From: Streptomyces orinoci
Lineage (GTDB): Bacteria > Actinomycetota > Actinomycetes > Streptomycetales > Streptomycetaceae
Length of the DNA stretch: 64,000 nucleotides
Assembly: GCF_003121295.1 (NCBI RefSeq)
Contig: NZ_PHNC01000007.1
Span: 248,001-312,000 of the forward strand
Direction of reading: 5' to 3'
Position numbers and translations under genes: made by a program. Under the pieces are notes generated by a model. The model worked only from the letters and a program-made list of their open reading frames with translations. It was not told where the DNA came from and did not search any database. Below, one piece after another: positions 51,790 through 61,414 of the stretch. Numbering within the stretch: the first letter of the stretch is position 1; every line of letters begins with the position of its first letter.

Positions 51790-52860
51790 GTGACCGAAGT
51801 CGAGCGTGCCGGGGAACGCTGGCCCACCGTCCGGGGCACCCGGGCCGCCCCAGCCCGCGCCACCAGCCGGGATGTCGCCCGCGCGGCCGGAGTCTCCCAG
51901 GCCACCGTCTCCCTGGTGATGGGCGAGAAATGGCGCGGCCGGGTTTCCGAGCGGCGCGCCGAGGCGGTCCGCTCGGCCGCCCGCGCCCTGGGCTACCGGC
52001 CCAACCGCGCCGCCCGCGACCTGCGGCTGGGCCGCACCCGCACCGCCCTGCTGGTGGTGCCCGCGCTCACCAATGAGTTCTTCGCCCGGGTCTACGCGGG
52101 CGCCGCCCGGGTGGCCGGCGAGCATGGCGTGGGCGTGCTGCTCTACCCCTCCCTGGAGGGCATCGGCCAGGCCCGGGACCCCTTCCCCTCGGCCCGGGCC
52201 ACCCTGGACGGGGTCATCGCCTCCTCCATGGCGGCCGACGCCCTGACCGAGCTGCGCGAGGGCGACCTGCCACTGGTGATGCTGGACAGCGACCCCGGCC
52301 GGGCCGAGGCGGCGGCCACCGTCAACTTCGACATCGCCGACGGCATACGGCAGGTCACCGGACATCTGCTGGCCCTGGGCCACCGCCGGATCGCCCACCT
52401 CGCGGCCGATGTGGACTCCTGGACCTTCCGGGTACGCGCCCAGGCGCTGGCCGAGGCGGTGCGCCGGGCCCCCGGCGCCGAGCTGACGGGCACCGAGACC
52501 GCCGCCCTGACCGTGGCGGCCGGGCGGGCCGCCGCCGAGCGGGCGCTGACCGGCCCCGGGCCCCGGCCCACCGCACTGGTCTGCGATGACGACATCCTGG
52601 CCGCGGGCGCCTGCAAGGCCGCCCGCCGGCTGGGCCTGCGGGTACCGGACGAGGTCTCGGTGACCGGCTTCGACGATCTGTCGCTGGCGACCGCGGTGGA
52701 CCCGGAGCTGACCACCGTGCGGCTGCCCGCGGAGGCGGTGGGCGAGGCGGGTATGCGCACCCTGATGGCCGTACTGGACCAGCGCCCGGCGCCCGGCGCC
52801 GCCCTGCCGGTGGAGCTGATAACCCGCGGCTCCACCGCCCGCCCCGCGCAGGCGAGTTGA
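51790..52860 (+). CDS. LacI-family transcriptional regulator
   Basis: This is a 356-residue LacI regulator. The HTH (TSRDVARAAGVSQATVSLVM) and hinge (YRPNRAARDLRLGRT) are followed by the periplasmic-binding-type ligand domain ending SVTGFDDLSLATAVDPELT. An N-terminal extension of ~25 residues precedes the HTH. The GTG at 51790 has GGAG upstream at 5 bases. It is divergent from the MFS transporter, which it likely controls through the palindrome between them, and convergent with prcA, from which it is separated by a strong hairpin. A sugar or nucleoside effector is expected. Confidence 0.94.
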   Translation: MTEVERAGERWPTVRGTRAAPARATSRDVARAAGVSQATVSLVMGEKWRGRVSERRAEAVRSAARALGYRPNRAARDLRLGRTRTALLVVPALTNEFFARVYAGAARVAGEHGVGVLLYPSLEGIGQARDPFPSARATLDGVIASSMAADALTELREGDLPLVMLDSDPGRAEAAATVNFDIADGIRQVTGHLLALGHRRIAHLAADVDSWTFRVRAQALAEAVRRAPGAELTGTETAALTVAAGRAAAERALTGPGPRPTALVCDDDILAAGACKAARRLGLRVPDEVSVTGFDDLSLATAVDPELTTVRLPAEAVGEAGMRTLMAVLDQRPAPGAALPVELITRGSTARPAQAS

Positions 52861-52872
52861 CGCCACGGCAAT

Positions 52873-52923
52873 GCCCCGGGCCCTGAACCGCGCGGTAGGG
52901 CCGCGTGGTTCAGGGCCCGGGGC
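52873..52923. terminator. Strong bidirectional terminator between LacI gene and prcA
   Basis: A perfect 17-bp stem, GCCCCGGGCCCTGAACC (52873-52889) and its complement (52907-52923), encloses a 17-base loop. It lies between the convergent stop codons. Confidence 0.9.
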
Positions 52924-52938
52924 AGGCAGCGGCAGGCG

Positions 52939-53694
52939 CTACTCCGCGCCGGAGCCCTCCTCCGGCTCCTCGGCGACGGCCGCGTCCGCGCCCGGCCCGT
53001 CCTCCAGCAGCCGCTGGAGCTGGCGGCCCAACAGCCGCTTGAACTTGCGCTGTTGCGGCCGCGTACGGTCCAGCACGGCCACCTCCAGCTGCTCGGCGGT
53101 CAGTGTGCGCTCACCGCCGTTGGTGTCCCGGGCCAGCGACTCCACGGCCAGCTTGAGCGCCTCGGAGAGGGTCATCCCGTCCCGGTGACGCTGGCCGAGG
53201 TAGTTGCTGATCTGGTCGGCGTTGCCGCCCACCGCCACCGAGCCGTGCTCGTCCACGATGGAGCCGTCGTGCGGCAGCCGGTAGATCTGGTCGTCCTCCG
53301 GCCCCTCCCCGACCTCGGCCACGATCAGCTCGACCTCATAGGGCTTCTCCCCCGCGCTGGAGAAGATGGTGCCCAGGGTCTGCGCATAGACATTGGCCAG
53401 GCCGCGGGCGGTGACATCGCCCCGGTCGTAGGTGTAGCCGCGCAGGTCCGCATAGCGCACCCCGCCGATGCGCAGATTCTCGAACTCGTTGTACTTGCCG
53501 ACCGCCGCGAAGGCGATCCGGTCATAGATCTCGCTGACCTTGTGCAGGGCGCGGGACGGGTTCTCGGCGACGAAGACCACGCCGTCGTTGTACTGGAGGA
53601 CCACGACACTGCGGCCACGCGCGATGCCCTTGCGGGCGTACTCGGCGCGGTCGGCCATGGCCTGCTGGGGTGAGACGTAGAACGGCGTCGACAC
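52939..53694 (-). CDS. prcA: 20S proteasome subunit alpha
   Basis: This is a 251-residue alpha subunit beginning [20 protein letters not shown], which includes the gate-forming N-terminal tail. It has the conserved [20 protein letters not shown] and [10 protein letters not shown] segments. The alpha7 rings cap the core and gate entry of pupylated substrates delivered by Arc. The C-terminal tail is acidic ([10 protein letters not shown]). It begins with GTG at 53694, 46 bases after prcB in the same transcript, and ends at a bidirectional terminator. Confidence 0.97.
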   Translation of the reverse strand: MSTPFYVSPQQAMADRAEYARKGIARGRSVVVLQYNDGVVFVAENPSRALHKVSEIYDRIAFAAVGKYNEFENLRIGGVRYADLRGYTYDRGDVTARGLANVYAQTLGTIFSSAGEKPYEVELIVAEVGEGPEDDQIYRLPHDGSIVDEHGSVAVGGNADQISNYLGQRHRDGMTLSEALKLAVESLARDTNGGERTLTAEQLEVAVLDRTRPQQRKFKRLLGRQLQRLLEDGPGADAAVAEEPEEGSGAE

Positions 53695-53740
53695 CGGTTA
53701 TCCGTCCCTTTCTGTCAGTGGCGAATACATCCCGGAAGCC

Positions 53741-54586
53741 CTAGAGCAGCGCGGCCCGCGGACCGTCCGGCTCCTGGAGCCGGCGCTCATGGATCGCCCG
53801 GACGATCTCCGAGCACTGGTCCTCGGTCAGCCGCCGGAACCCCTCGTCGGTGATCACGGTGACGATCGGGAAGATCCGTCGCGCCAGATCCGGGCCGCCG
53901 GTCGCCGAGTCGTCGTCCGCGGCGTCATAGAGCGCCTGGACGACCAGGGTGGTGGCCTGCTCCTCGGTCAGGTCCTCGCGGAAGAGCTTCTTCAGCGCCC
54001 CCCGGGCGAAGAGCGAACCGGAGCCGGTGGCCGCGTAACCCTGCTCCTCGGAGCGCCCGCCGGTGACGTCATAGGAGAAGATCCGGCCCTTCTGCCGGTC
54101 CGCATCCCAGCCGGCGAACAGCGGGACCACGGCCAGGCCCTGCATCGCCATGCCCAGGTTGCTGCGGATCATCGTGGACAGCCGGTTGGCCTTGCCTTCC
54201 AGCGAGAGCGGGACGCCCTCCACCTTCTCGAAGTGCTCCAGTTCCAGCTGGAAGAGCTTGACCATCTCCACGGCGAGGCCGGCGGTGCCGGCGATGCCCA
54301 CGGCCGAGTACTCATCGGCCGGGAAGACCTTCTCGATATCGCGCTGGGCGATGACATTGCCCATGGTGGCCCGCCGGTCGCCCGCCAGCACCACCCCGCC
54401 GGGGAAGGAGGCCGCGACGATGGTGGTGCCATGCGGGATCTCCAGAGCTCCCTTGACCGGCGGCAGCGGCCGGTTGCCCGGCAGCAGCTCCGGCGCGTGG
54501 CTGCCGAGGAAGTCCATAAAGGAGGACGAGCCCGGCGTCAGGAAGGCAGCTGGTAGACGCCCGGTGCTACGAGGGTTGGCTTCCAC
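53741..54586 (-). CDS. prcB: 20S proteasome subunit beta
   Basis: This is a 281-residue precursor. A 53-residue propeptide ending in EIPHG precedes the N-terminal nucleophile Thr54 ([20 protein letters not shown]) created by self-cleavage. The catalytic lysine region is [20 protein letters not shown]. It provides the proteolytic chamber. It starts with GTG at 54586, with GGAAGG 6 bases upstream. Its start lies inside the 3' end of the endonuclease VII gene (49 bases overlap with the ancestral reading frame), which suggests translational coupling before that gene was damaged. Confidence 0.97.
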   Translation of the reverse strand: MEANPRSTGRLPAAFLTPGSSSFMDFLGSHAPELLPGNRPLPPVKGALEIPHGTTIVAASFPGGVVLAGDRRATMGNVIAQRDIEKVFPADEYSAVGIAGTAGLAVEMVKLFQLELEHFEKVEGVPLSLEGKANRLSTMIRSNLGMAMQGLAVVPLFAGWDADRQKGRIFSYDVTGGRSEEQGYAATGSGSLFARGALKKLFREDLTEEQATTLVVQALYDAADDDSATGGPDLARRIFPIVTVITDEGFRRLTEDQCSEIVRAIHERRLQEPDGPRAALL

Positions 54587-55127
54587 ACGTTTCCTTCCAG
54601 GTAAGCGATGGCCCGGCGCAGGCGCCGGGATCGTCGTTCAACTTGCCGAGTGCCGAATTGCAGTTGAAGCACAGTACGCCACGGACCTTACCTGTCTCGT
54701 GGCAATGATCCACATGGGCTGCGGGGGCCACCAGGCGGATACGGCAGACCCCTACCTGCTCTGCGATCATCTCGTCTCGCTCGGCTTGGGTGATTCCGTA
54801 GGTGCGCCTGAGATGGCCCGAGCGGCCGGCGTCGGCCCGGCATGTCTTGCAAGCGGTTGCCAAGCCATCGGAGGCGGAGGCGTTGCGATGCCACGCGGAG
54901 TGCGGCCTGGTTACCCCGCAACGCAGGCAGTGCTTGTGCCCTTCGGACACATCCACCCTTGGGCGAACCCTTTTGCCCAGCAGTACCTGACGCTTGCGAT
55001 GGTACTCAGCCACGCAGTCGCGACAGTGCCGCTGCAAGCCGTCCGGGTTCGACCTCTTGACCGCGAAGCACGTGCGCGGTTTGTCCTGGCCACAACCCGC
55101 GCACCGCTTCGTCTCCGCGCCCTTCAC
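54538..55127 (-). pseudogene. Frameshifted endonuclease VII (recombination endonuclease) gene between pup and prcB
   Basis: An open frame 54567-55127 encodes 186 residues. Two zinc-ribbon segments (KRCAGCGQDKP and KHCLRCGVTRP) are followed by the endonuclease VII core (AHVDHCHETGKVRGVLCFNC). After LNDDPGA the frame turns into unrelated residues and stops. In the next frame the canonical end appears ([10 protein letters not shown] then [17 protein letters not shown]), stopping at 54538. One missing C near 54620 explains this. In addition the usual CxxC of the zinc knuckle reads CRIR, which one T-to-C change would cause. The enzyme would resolve branched DNA. It is probably inactive, but translation may still run into prcB. 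Confidence 0.8.
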
Positions 55128-55174
55128 CCAACCCCCAGACCTTCGATTCGAAGGTGAAATCGCGATTCGGAGCC

Positions 55175-55393
55175 CTATTCGCCGCCCTTTTGAACGAATG
55201 ACCTCACGAAGTCCTCCGCATTCTCCTCGAGGACATCATCAATCTCATCCAGCACCGAATCCACGTCGTCCGACAGTTTCTCGTGCCGCTCCTTGAGGTC
55301 CTCCGAAGCCTGCGCGTCCTGCGCCTGCTCCTCCACCTCCTCCGTCGAGCGCGTGGCCTTCTGCTGTCCGCCGCCGGTGTCCTTGGTCGCCAT
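55175..55393 (-). CDS. pup: Prokaryotic ubiquitin-like protein Pup
   Basis: This is a 72-residue protein, largely acidic and helical, ending with the conserved VQKGGE. Its terminal glutamate is already Glu, so deamidation by Dop is not required to start ligation. The start MATKDTGGGQQKATRS at 55393 is conserved. PafA joins its C-terminal Glu to target lysines, and Arc recognises the central helical region. It is upstream of the endonuclease VII gene, prcB and prcA in one transcript and downstream of dop (164-base gap). Confidence 0.97.
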   Translation of the reverse strand: MATKDTGGGQQKATRSTEEVEEQAQDAQASEDLKERHEKLSDDVDSVLDEIDDVLEENAEDFVRSFVQKGGE

Positions 55394-55557
55394 ACCCCTC
55401 ACCCCGCTCGTTCGACGTGCAAGATCGGACGTACATTTCCTGACCCTACAAGCCGGGGCCGACATCGGCTCCGTACTTGCTCCAACGCCCGGGAACCACC
55501 CTGATGATTCCCGGAACACCTCTGTCTCAGACGCTCGGCCGCCCGGCCCCTCGCCGC

Positions 55558-57069
55558 TCAGCCGCCCGACAGCACCCGTACCAGCTCCTCCGCCGTGCGG
55601 CAGCGGTCCAGCAGCTCCTTGACGTGGTTGCGGGTGCCGCGCAGCGGTTCCAGGGTGGGCACCCGCTGCAGGGAGTCCCGGCCGGGCAGATCGAAGATCA
55701 CCGAGTCCCAGGAGGCCGCGGCCACATCGTCCGCGTACTGCTCCAGGCAGCGGCCGCGGAAATAGGCCCTGGTGTCCTCCGGGGGCGCCGTGCAGGCCCG
55801 TTCCACCTCGCTCTCGTCCAGCAGCCGCTTGATCCGGCCGCGCGCCGCCAGGCGGTTGTACAGGCCCTTGTCCGGCCGTACATCGGCGTACTGGAGATCC
55901 ACCAGGTGCAGCCGGGCCGCGTCCCAGCCCAGGCCGTCCCGGCGCCGGTAGCCCTCCAGCAGCTCCCGCTTGGCCACCCAGTCCAGCTCGCCGGACAGAC
56001 TCATCGGGTCGCTCTCCAGCCGGGTCAGCACATCCTCCCAGCGGGCCAGGACGTCCTTGGTCTGCTCGTCGGCGTCCGCGCCCAGCCGGTCCTCCACATG
56101 CTTGCGGGCCAGCTCGAAGTACTCCATCTGCAACTGCACCGCGGTCAGCGTGCGCCCGCTGCGCAGGGTGATCAGCCGGCGCAGCGTGGGGTCATGGCTG
56201 ACCTGGTGCAGGGTGCGCACCGGCTGGTCGATGGCGAAGTCGGCGGAGATGAAGCCGTCCTCGATCATGGACAGCACCAGCGAGGTGGTGCCCAGCTTGA
56301 GGTAGGTGGAGATCTCGGAGAGATTGGCGTCGCCGATGATCACATGCAGCCGGCGGTACTTCTCGGCGTCCGCGTGCGGCTCGTCCCGGGTGTTGATGAT
56401 GGGCCGCTTGAGGGTGGTCTCCAGCCCGACCTCCACCTCGAAGTAGTCGGCCCGCTGGCTGATCTGGAAGCCGTGCTCCCGGCCGTCCTGGCCGATGCCC
56501 ACCCGGCCGGCGCCGGTGACCACCTGGCGGGAGACGAAGAAGGGCGTCAGATGGCGCACGATGTCCGAGAAGGGGGTGTCCCGCTTCATCAGGTAGTTCT
56601 CATGTGTGCCGTAGCTGGCGCCCTTGTTGTCGGTGTTGTTCTTGTAGAGGTGGATCGGCTGGGCACCGGGCAGCCGGGCGGCCCGCTCGGCGGCCTGCGC
56701 CATGATCCGCTCCCCCGCCTTGTCCCACAGGACCGCGTCCCGGGGATTGGTGATCTCCGGGGAGCTGTATTCGGGGTGGGCGTGGTCCACATAGAGCCGG
56801 GCGCCATTGGTGAGGATGACATTGGCCAGGCCGATGTCCTCGTCGGTGAGCTGGCTGGCGTCCGCGGCCTCACGGGCGAGGTCGAAGCCACGGGCGTCCC
56901 GCAGCGGATTCTCCTCCTCGAAGTCCCAGCGGGCACGGCGTGCCCGTTGCATCGCGGCCGCGTAGGCGTTGACGATCTGGGACGAGGTGAGCATGGCATT
57001 GGCGTTCGGGTGACCGGGGACGGAGATCCCGTACTCCGTCTCAATGCCCATTACTCGCCGTACGGTCAT
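55558..57069 (-). CDS. dop: Deamidase/depupylase Dop
   Basis: This is a 503-residue PafA paralogue starting [20 protein letters not shown]. It has the catalytic Asp in a position homologous to Paf[21 protein letters not shown] and [20 protein letters not shown], plus the Dop-specific loop near residues 40-80 ([20 protein letters not shown]). It removes Pup from substrates and, where needed, deamidates Pup-Gln. Since Pup here ends in Glu, its main role would be recycling. It follows arc, with a 292-base gap containing a terminator and a promoter. Confidence 0.97.
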   Translation of the reverse strand: MTVRRVMGIETEYGISVPGHPNANAMLTSSQIVNAYAAAMQRARRARWDFEEENPLRDARGFDLAREAADASQLTDEDIGLANVILTNGARLYVDHAHPEYSSPEITNPRDAVLWDKAGERIMAQAAERAARLPGAQPIHLYKNNTDNKGASYGTHENYLMKRDTPFSDIVRHLTPFFVSRQVVTGAGRVGIGQDGREHGFQISQRADYFEVEVGLETTLKRPIINTRDEPHADAEKYRRLHVIIGDANLSEISTYLKLGTTSLVLSMIEDGFISADFAIDQPVRTLHQVSHDPTLRRLITLRSGRTLTAVQLQMEYFELARKHVEDRLGADADEQTKDVLARWEDVLTRLESDPMSLSGELDWVAKRELLEGYRRRDGLGWDAARLHLVDLQYADVRPDKGLYNRLAARGRIKRLLDESEVERACTAPPEDTRAYFRGRCLEQYADDVAAASWDSVIFDLPGRDSLQRVPTLEPLRGTRNHVKELLDRCRTAEELVRVLSGG

Positions 57070-57300
57070 GCGGCCCTCCTTGCCCGGCGCCCCCTGGTGG
57101 GTTCGGCGCTCAAGTACCGCTGCGCATCCGATCCGTGTACGGTCCGCGATCCCCCACTGCGCTTCGCGGCGGTACCGCAGAGCCTAGAACGGCTTTGCGG
57201 TGGTGGGGAGATCATTACAGTCATTGCTCCGGTTCGTGCCGCTCGGCGTGGACCAACGTGTTCAACGTCTTCCCAGGCGTAAAACACGTCCGGCCGCGGA

Positions 57301-57340
57301 GTCCCCGGACCGGCCCGCCAGGGGCGGGTGGTCCGGGGAC
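57301..57340 (-). terminator. Terminator after arc
   Basis: GTCCCCGGACC (57301-57311) pairs with GGTCCGGGGAC (57330-57340), with an inner CCCGCC/GGCGGG stem. On the minus strand TGTTTTACG follows about 15 bases later. The remaining gap (57070-57300) should hold the dop promoter (TAGGCT-like -10 near 57182-57187). Confidence 0.85.
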
Positions 57341-57361
57341 ATCCGCAGCCGGACGGGGCTG

Positions 57362-59128
57362 TTACAGGTACTGGCCGGTATTGGCCACCGTGTCGATGGA
57401 ACGCCCGGTGTCCGCGCCCTGCTTCCCGGTGACCAGGGTGCGGATGAAGACGATCCGCTCGCCCTTCTTTCCGGAGATACGGGCCCAGTCGTCCGGGTTG
57501 GTGGTGTTGGGCAGGTCCTCGTTCTCCTTGAACTCGTCCACGCAGGCCGCCAGCAGGTGGGAGACCCGCAGGCCCTTCTGGTCGTGGTCGAGATAGGCCT
57601 TGATCGCCATCTTCTTGGCCCGGTCCACAATGTTCTGGATCATGGCGCCGGAGTTGAAGTCCTTGAAGTAGAGCACTTCCTTGTCACCGTTGGCATAGGT
57701 GACCTCGAGGAAGCGGTTCTCCTCGGACTCGGCGTACATCTGCTCCACCACCGACTGGATCATGCCGTCCACGGTGGCCCTGGCGTCCCCGCCGTGCTCG
57801 GCGAGGTCGTCGGCGTGCAGCGGCAGGTTCTCGGTGAGGTATTTGGAGAAGATGTCCTTGGCGGCCTCGGCGTCCGGACGCTCGATCTTGATCTTCACAT
57901 CGAGGCGGCCGGGGCGCAGGATCGCGGGGTCGATCATGTCCTCGCGGTTGGAGGCGCCGATGACGATGACGTTCTCCAGCCCCTCCACACCGTCGATCTC
58001 GGAGAGCAGCTGCGGGACGATGGTGTTCTCCACGTCCGAGCTGACCCCGGAGCCGCGGGTGCGGAACAGCGAGTCCATCTCGTCGAAGAAGACGATCACC
58101 GGCGTGCCCTCGCTGGCCTTCTCCCGGGCGCGCTGGAAGATCAGCCGGATGTGCCGCTCGGTCTCGCCGACGTACTTGTTGAGCAGCTCGGGGCCCTTGA
58201 TGTTGAGGAAGAAGCTCTTCCCCGCGGGCTTGCCGGTGACCTCGGCGACCTTCTTGGCAAGGGAGTTGGCCACCGCCTTGGCGATCAGCGTCTTGCCGCA
58301 GCCGGGCGGGCCGTAGAGCAGAACACCCTTGGGCGGCCGGAGTTGGTGCTCCTTAAACAGGTCGGGGTAGAGGTAGGGGAGTTCGACCGCGTCGCGGATC
58401 AGCTCGATCTGGTTGCCCAGGCCGCCGATCTTTGTGTAGTCGATGTCCGGTACCTCTTCGAGGACGAGCTCCTCGACCTCGCTCTTGGGGATCACCTCGT
58501 AGACATAGCCGGAGCGGGGCTCCAGCAGCAGGGCGTCGCCGGGGCGGATGGTGGTGTCCAGCAGCGGCTCGGCGAGCCTGACCACCCGCTCCTCGTCGGT
58601 GTGCCCGATCACCAGGGCGCGTTCGCCGCCCTCCAGGATCTCCTTGAGGGTGACGATGTCCCCGGCGCGCTCGAAGGCCATGGCCTCGACCACATTGAGG
58701 GCTTCGTTGAGCATGACCTCCTGGCCGGGCCTGAGCTCGCCCGCGTCCACACTGGGGCTGACGTTCACCCGCAGCTTGCGGCCACCGGTGAAGATGTCCA
58801 CCGTGCCGTCCTCGTTGTTCTGCAGGAAGACACCGAAGCCGGCGGGCGGCTGGGCGAGCCGGTCAACCTCTTCCTTGAGGGCCACGATCTGATCGCGGGC
58901 CTCACGCAGGGTGTTGGCGAGCCGCTCGTTCTGAGCGGACACCCCGGCCAGGTTGGTCTGGAGCTCGACGATCCGCTCTTCGAGAATCCTCGTGTGACGC
59001 GGAGAGTCGGCGAGCTTCCGCCGCAGGACGGCGATCTCCTGCTCGAGATAGGCAACCTGGCCCGCGGGGTCGTCGGACCCCCGCCCCGGCCGGATGCCGC
59101 GGTTGTTGTCGTCGTCGTGGGCTGCCAC
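57362..59128 (-). CDS. arc: Proteasome-associated AAA ATPase Arc (Mpa)
   Basis: This is a 588-residue AAA ATPase. An N-terminal coiled coil (~residues 20-80, [20 protein letters not shown]) captures Pup. Two OB domains and the AAA module follow, with Walker A GPPGCGKT, Walker [13 protein letters not shown] and sensor/arginine-finger segments. It ends GQYL, the tail that docks into the alpha ring. The hexamer unfolds pupylated proteins into PrcBA. The start is the GTG at 59128 ([11 protein letters not shown]), 8 bases after GGAGGAGG; an upstream TTG at 59146 is less likely. Length equals what I recall for the S. coelicolor protein. Confidence 0.96.
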   Translation of the reverse strand: MAAHDDDNNRGIRPGRGSDDPAGQVAYLEQEIAVLRRKLADSPRHTRILEERIVELQTNLAGVSAQNERLANTLREARDQIVALKEEVDRLAQPPAGFGVFLQNNEDGTVDIFTGGRKLRVNVSPSVDAGELRPGQEVMLNEALNVVEAMAFERAGDIVTLKEILEGGERALVIGHTDEERVVRLAEPLLDTTIRPGDALLLEPRSGYVYEVIPKSEVEELVLEEVPDIDYTKIGGLGNQIELIRDAVELPYLYPDLFKEHQLRPPKGVLLYGPPGCGKTLIAKAVANSLAKKVAEVTGKPAGKSFFLNIKGPELLNKYVGETERHIRLIFQRAREKASEGTPVIVFFDEMDSLFRTRGSGVSSDVENTIVPQLLSEIDGVEGLENVIVIGASNREDMIDPAILRPGRLDVKIKIERPDAEAAKDIFSKYLTENLPLHADDLAEHGGDARATVDGMIQSVVEQMYAESEENRFLEVTYANGDKEVLYFKDFNSGAMIQNIVDRAKKMAIKAYLDHDQKGLRVSHLLAACVDEFKENEDLPNTTNPDDWARISGKKGERIVFIRTLVTGKQGADTGRSIDTVANTGQYL

Positions 59129-59248
59129 GGTCCTCACCTCCTCCAAGGGGAGCTGGACGCTTCCTGACCCTACCTGGGCCGGTGCAGGTTGAAACCCCTA
59201 GATCACAAACCCGGTAGGAGTGTGTCCGATCTTCACCCTTGCGCACGT

Positions 59249-59260
59249 CCTCACGTGAGG
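59249..59260. promoter_or_regulatory. Palindrome in the arc/ferredoxin promoter region
   Basis: CCTCACGTGAGG is a perfect 12-bp palindrome in the 244-base divergent region between arc and the ferredoxin gene. It could be an operator for either direction. A TAGGGT hexamer nearer arc (59166-59171 on the minus strand) may be its -10. Confidence 0.35.
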
Positions 59261-59372
59261 GGAATACCCACCCATCAACATCGGAAAGCGGGCGGTTGTA
59301 TCGTCAAGACGGTCAACACCCGTCAGTGCTGGCTCTAATTGGTTCATCGCAGGGAGAGGAACGGCAGTCGAG

Positions 59373-59684
59373 ATGACCGTGCAGAACGAAGGCCCGGCAG
59401 CCGTCGCCGAGGAAGCCCTCGAGGTGTGGATCGACCAGGATCTGTGCACCGGGGACGGCATCTGTGCGCAGTACGCGCCGGAGGTCTTCGAGCTGGACAT
59501 CGACGGTCTGGCCTATGTGAAGAGCCCCGACGACGAGTTGCTGCAGGACAAGGGCGCCACCACCCCCGTTCCGCTGGCCCTGTTGACCGATGTCCGGGAC
59601 TCCGCCAAGGACTGCCCGGGGGACTGCATCCACGTACGGCGCGTATCGGACAAGGTCGAGGTCTACGGCCCGGACGCCGAGTGA
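59373..59684 (+). CDS. [3Fe-4S]-type ferredoxin
   Basis: This is a 103-residue ferredoxin with cluster ligands Cys25 and Cys31 (LCTGDGICAQ, CxxDxxC) and Cys81 in KDCPGDCIHV. The Asp in place of the fourth cysteine is the mark of [3Fe-4S] electron carriers, often partners of cytochromes P450. No P450 is adjacent. The sequence starts with an ATG at 59373 (MTVQNEGPAAVAEEA). It is divergent from arc and, as I recall, its place next to arc is conserved in Streptomyces. Confidence 0.92.
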   Translation: MTVQNEGPAAVAEEALEVWIDQDLCTGDGICAQYAPEVFELDIDGLAYVKSPDDELLQDKGATTPVPLALLTDVRDSAKDCPGDCIHVRRVSDKVEVYGPDAE

Positions 59685-59712
59685 GGCACCGGGCGAAGCG
59701 CTGAGTGACCCC

Positions 59713-60264
59713 TTAGACACTCCCCGCGACCGGCGCCGCGGTCAGCGCGAACTTGCCGTCCTGCCAACGCCATTGGACCGAGCGCCGCAGGTCGGGACAG
59801 CAACGCGGCACGCTGGGCGCCGAGTAGCCGAGCAAGGTGGCCGAAATCAGGCCCTGGCGCACCGAGAAGCCGGTGACGCTCATCTTCTGCGCGGGGTCCA
59901 CCAGCGTGGCGGTCAGCCGGGGCGCCCCGCCCGGTCCGGCGGCCGGGGAGAGCACATAGACACCGCTGGGCGGGGTACCGCCGCCGGAGGCGCAGCGCAC
60001 CACCGCGACCGTCTCCGGCCGTCCGTCTCCGTCGAGATCGGCGACGGCCTGATGGACCACATCCAGGCCCGCCGGGCCGCAGTTGAGCGGATAGTGCGCG
60101 GTACGGGCGTCGGGCGCGGCCGCCGGGGGCGCGGAGGCGGTGGCGGTGTCGTCGCCGGGGCCGAGCAGCGCGGCGCCGGTGAGCACCGCGGCCAGGGTCA
60201 GGGCGGTGACCAGCCAGTGGACGGGGCGGGTTCGGGTGTGCGGGAGTCCTGCCGGGGGCTGCAC
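59713..60264 (-). CDS. Exported protein of unknown function with a calcium-loop-like segment
   Basis: This is a 183-residue protein with an N-terminal membrane/signal helix (WLVTALTLAAVLTGAALLG). The mature part contains HQAVADLDGDGRPETVAVVR, which resembles one FG-GAP or VCBS-type repeat. Cysteines occur at LNCGPA, VVRCAS and PRCCPDL, probably paired outside the cell. The GTG at 60264 has AGGAG 9 bases upstream. I do not recognise a named family. It is convergent with the ferredoxin gene. Confidence 0.75.
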   Translation of the reverse strand: MQPPAGLPHTRTRPVHWLVTALTLAAVLTGAALLGPGDDTATASAPPAAAPDARTAHYPLNCGPAGLDVVHQAVADLDGDGRPETVAVVRCASGGGTPPSGVYVLSPAAGPGGAPRLTATLVDPAQKMSVTGFSVRQGLISATLLGYSAPSVPRCCPDLRRSVQWRWQDGKFALTAAPVAGSV

Positions 60265-60422
60265 GCGCGCTGGCTCCTGTGAGGGCGGTGGCTTCAGGGA
60301 ACGGCCGCATCGTCGCACACCACTTGACGGCGGGGAACGGCGGGCTTGGGCCAACGCCCGGGCGCCGCCGCCGAGTTCGGCTCGGCGACGGCGCCCATGG
60401 TTCGGTGCTGCTCGGCGGTGGG

Positions 60423-61319
60423 TCAGGAAGCGCTCTGCCCGCCCGGCCCGGTGTAGTCCTCGCCGTACGCGCCCTTGGCCGGGCGGCGGCGGCGCAGCGG
60501 GGGCTCCACCCCGTCGGCCAGGCGGCGGGCGGTCAGCAGGAAGCCGGTGTGCCCGATCATGCGGTGGTCCGGGCGTACCGCCAGGCCCTCCACATGCCAG
60601 GTGCGGACCATGGTCTCCCAGGCGGAGGGCTCGGCGAAGCAGCCGATCTCCCGGATGGACTCCACGGTCCGGGCCAGCTGGGTGGTGGTGGCCACATAGC
60701 AGCACAGGATGCCGCCGGGGACCAGCGCCTTGCGGACGGCCTCCAGGCACTCCCAGGGGGCCAGCATGTCCAGGATGATGCGGTCCACATCGGTCTCGGA
60801 CAGGTTGTCCTGGAGGTCGCCGACCGTGAGCTTCCAGGCGGGGTGCGGGCCGCCGAAGTAGCGCTCCACATTCTGCTGGGCGATCTCGGCGAAGTCGGCC
60901 CGGCGCTCATAGGAGTGCAGCATGCCCTGGTCGCCGATGGCGCGCAGCAGGAAGCTGCTCAGGGAGCCGGAGCCGACGCCGGCTTCCACGACGCGGGCGC
61001 CGGGGAAGATGTCGGCCATCGCCAGGATCTGCCCCGCGTCCTTGGGGTAGACCACGGCGGCTCCGCGCGGCATGGACAGGACATAGTCGGGGAGCAGGGG
61101 GCGCAGCGCGAGGTAGGCGACGTTTCCCGTGGTACGGACAACACTGCCCTCGGGAGCACCGATCAGCTCGTCGTGCGGGAAGGCACCCTTGTGGGTGTGG
61201 AACTGCTTCCCGGCTTCGAGCGTGAAGGTGTAGTGGCGTCCCTTGGGGTCGGTGAGCTGGACCTGGTCCCCGACCTGGAAGGGCCCGCGACGGCGGGCGG
61301 CACCGGTCGGTTCGGACAT
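60423..61319 (-). CDS. trmI: tRNA (adenine-58-N1) methyltransferase TrmI
   Basis: This is a 298-residue TrmI. The N-terminal domain (RGPFQVGDQVQLTDPKGRHY, LEAGKQFHTHKG) and a Rossmann SAM domain are both present. The SAM-binding loop is VVEAGVGSGSLSSFLLRAIG, and LDMLAPWE is the catalytic motif IV. It forms a tetramer that methylates A58 in the T-loop of tRNAs, stabilising them. The ATG at 61319 is clear. In actinobacteria the gene commonly neighbours arc and a RecB-like nuclease, as here. The C-terminal basic tail (RRRRPAKGAYGEDYTGPG) is typical of actinobacterial members. Confidence 0.95.
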   Translation of the reverse strand: MSEPTGAARRRGPFQVGDQVQLTDPKGRHYTFTLEAGKQFHTHKGAFPHDELIGAPEGSVVRTTGNVAYLALRPLLPDYVLSMPRGAAVVYPKDAGQILAMADIFPGARVVEAGVGSGSLSSFLLRAIGDQGMLHSYERRADFAEIAQQNVERYFGGPHPAWKLTVGDLQDNLSETDVDRIILDMLAPWECLEAVRKALVPGGILCCYVATTTQLARTVESIREIGCFAEPSAWETMVRTWHVEGLAVRPDHRMIGHTGFLLTARRLADGVEPPLRRRRPAKGAYGEDYTGPGGQSAS

Positions 61320-61414
61320 GTGACCAGCGTACCGGGTCGCCGCGCCGGGCTTGTACGGGTGTGGTCCCGCTCACCGCCCGGGGCGGCGTGAGTGCGGCGG
61401 CAGCCGCGGCCGGG

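Noticed and set aside
54150..55157. 335-codon plus-strand frame over prcB and the endonuclease gene
   Set aside because: It is antisense to genes with clear motifs and has no recognisable domain.
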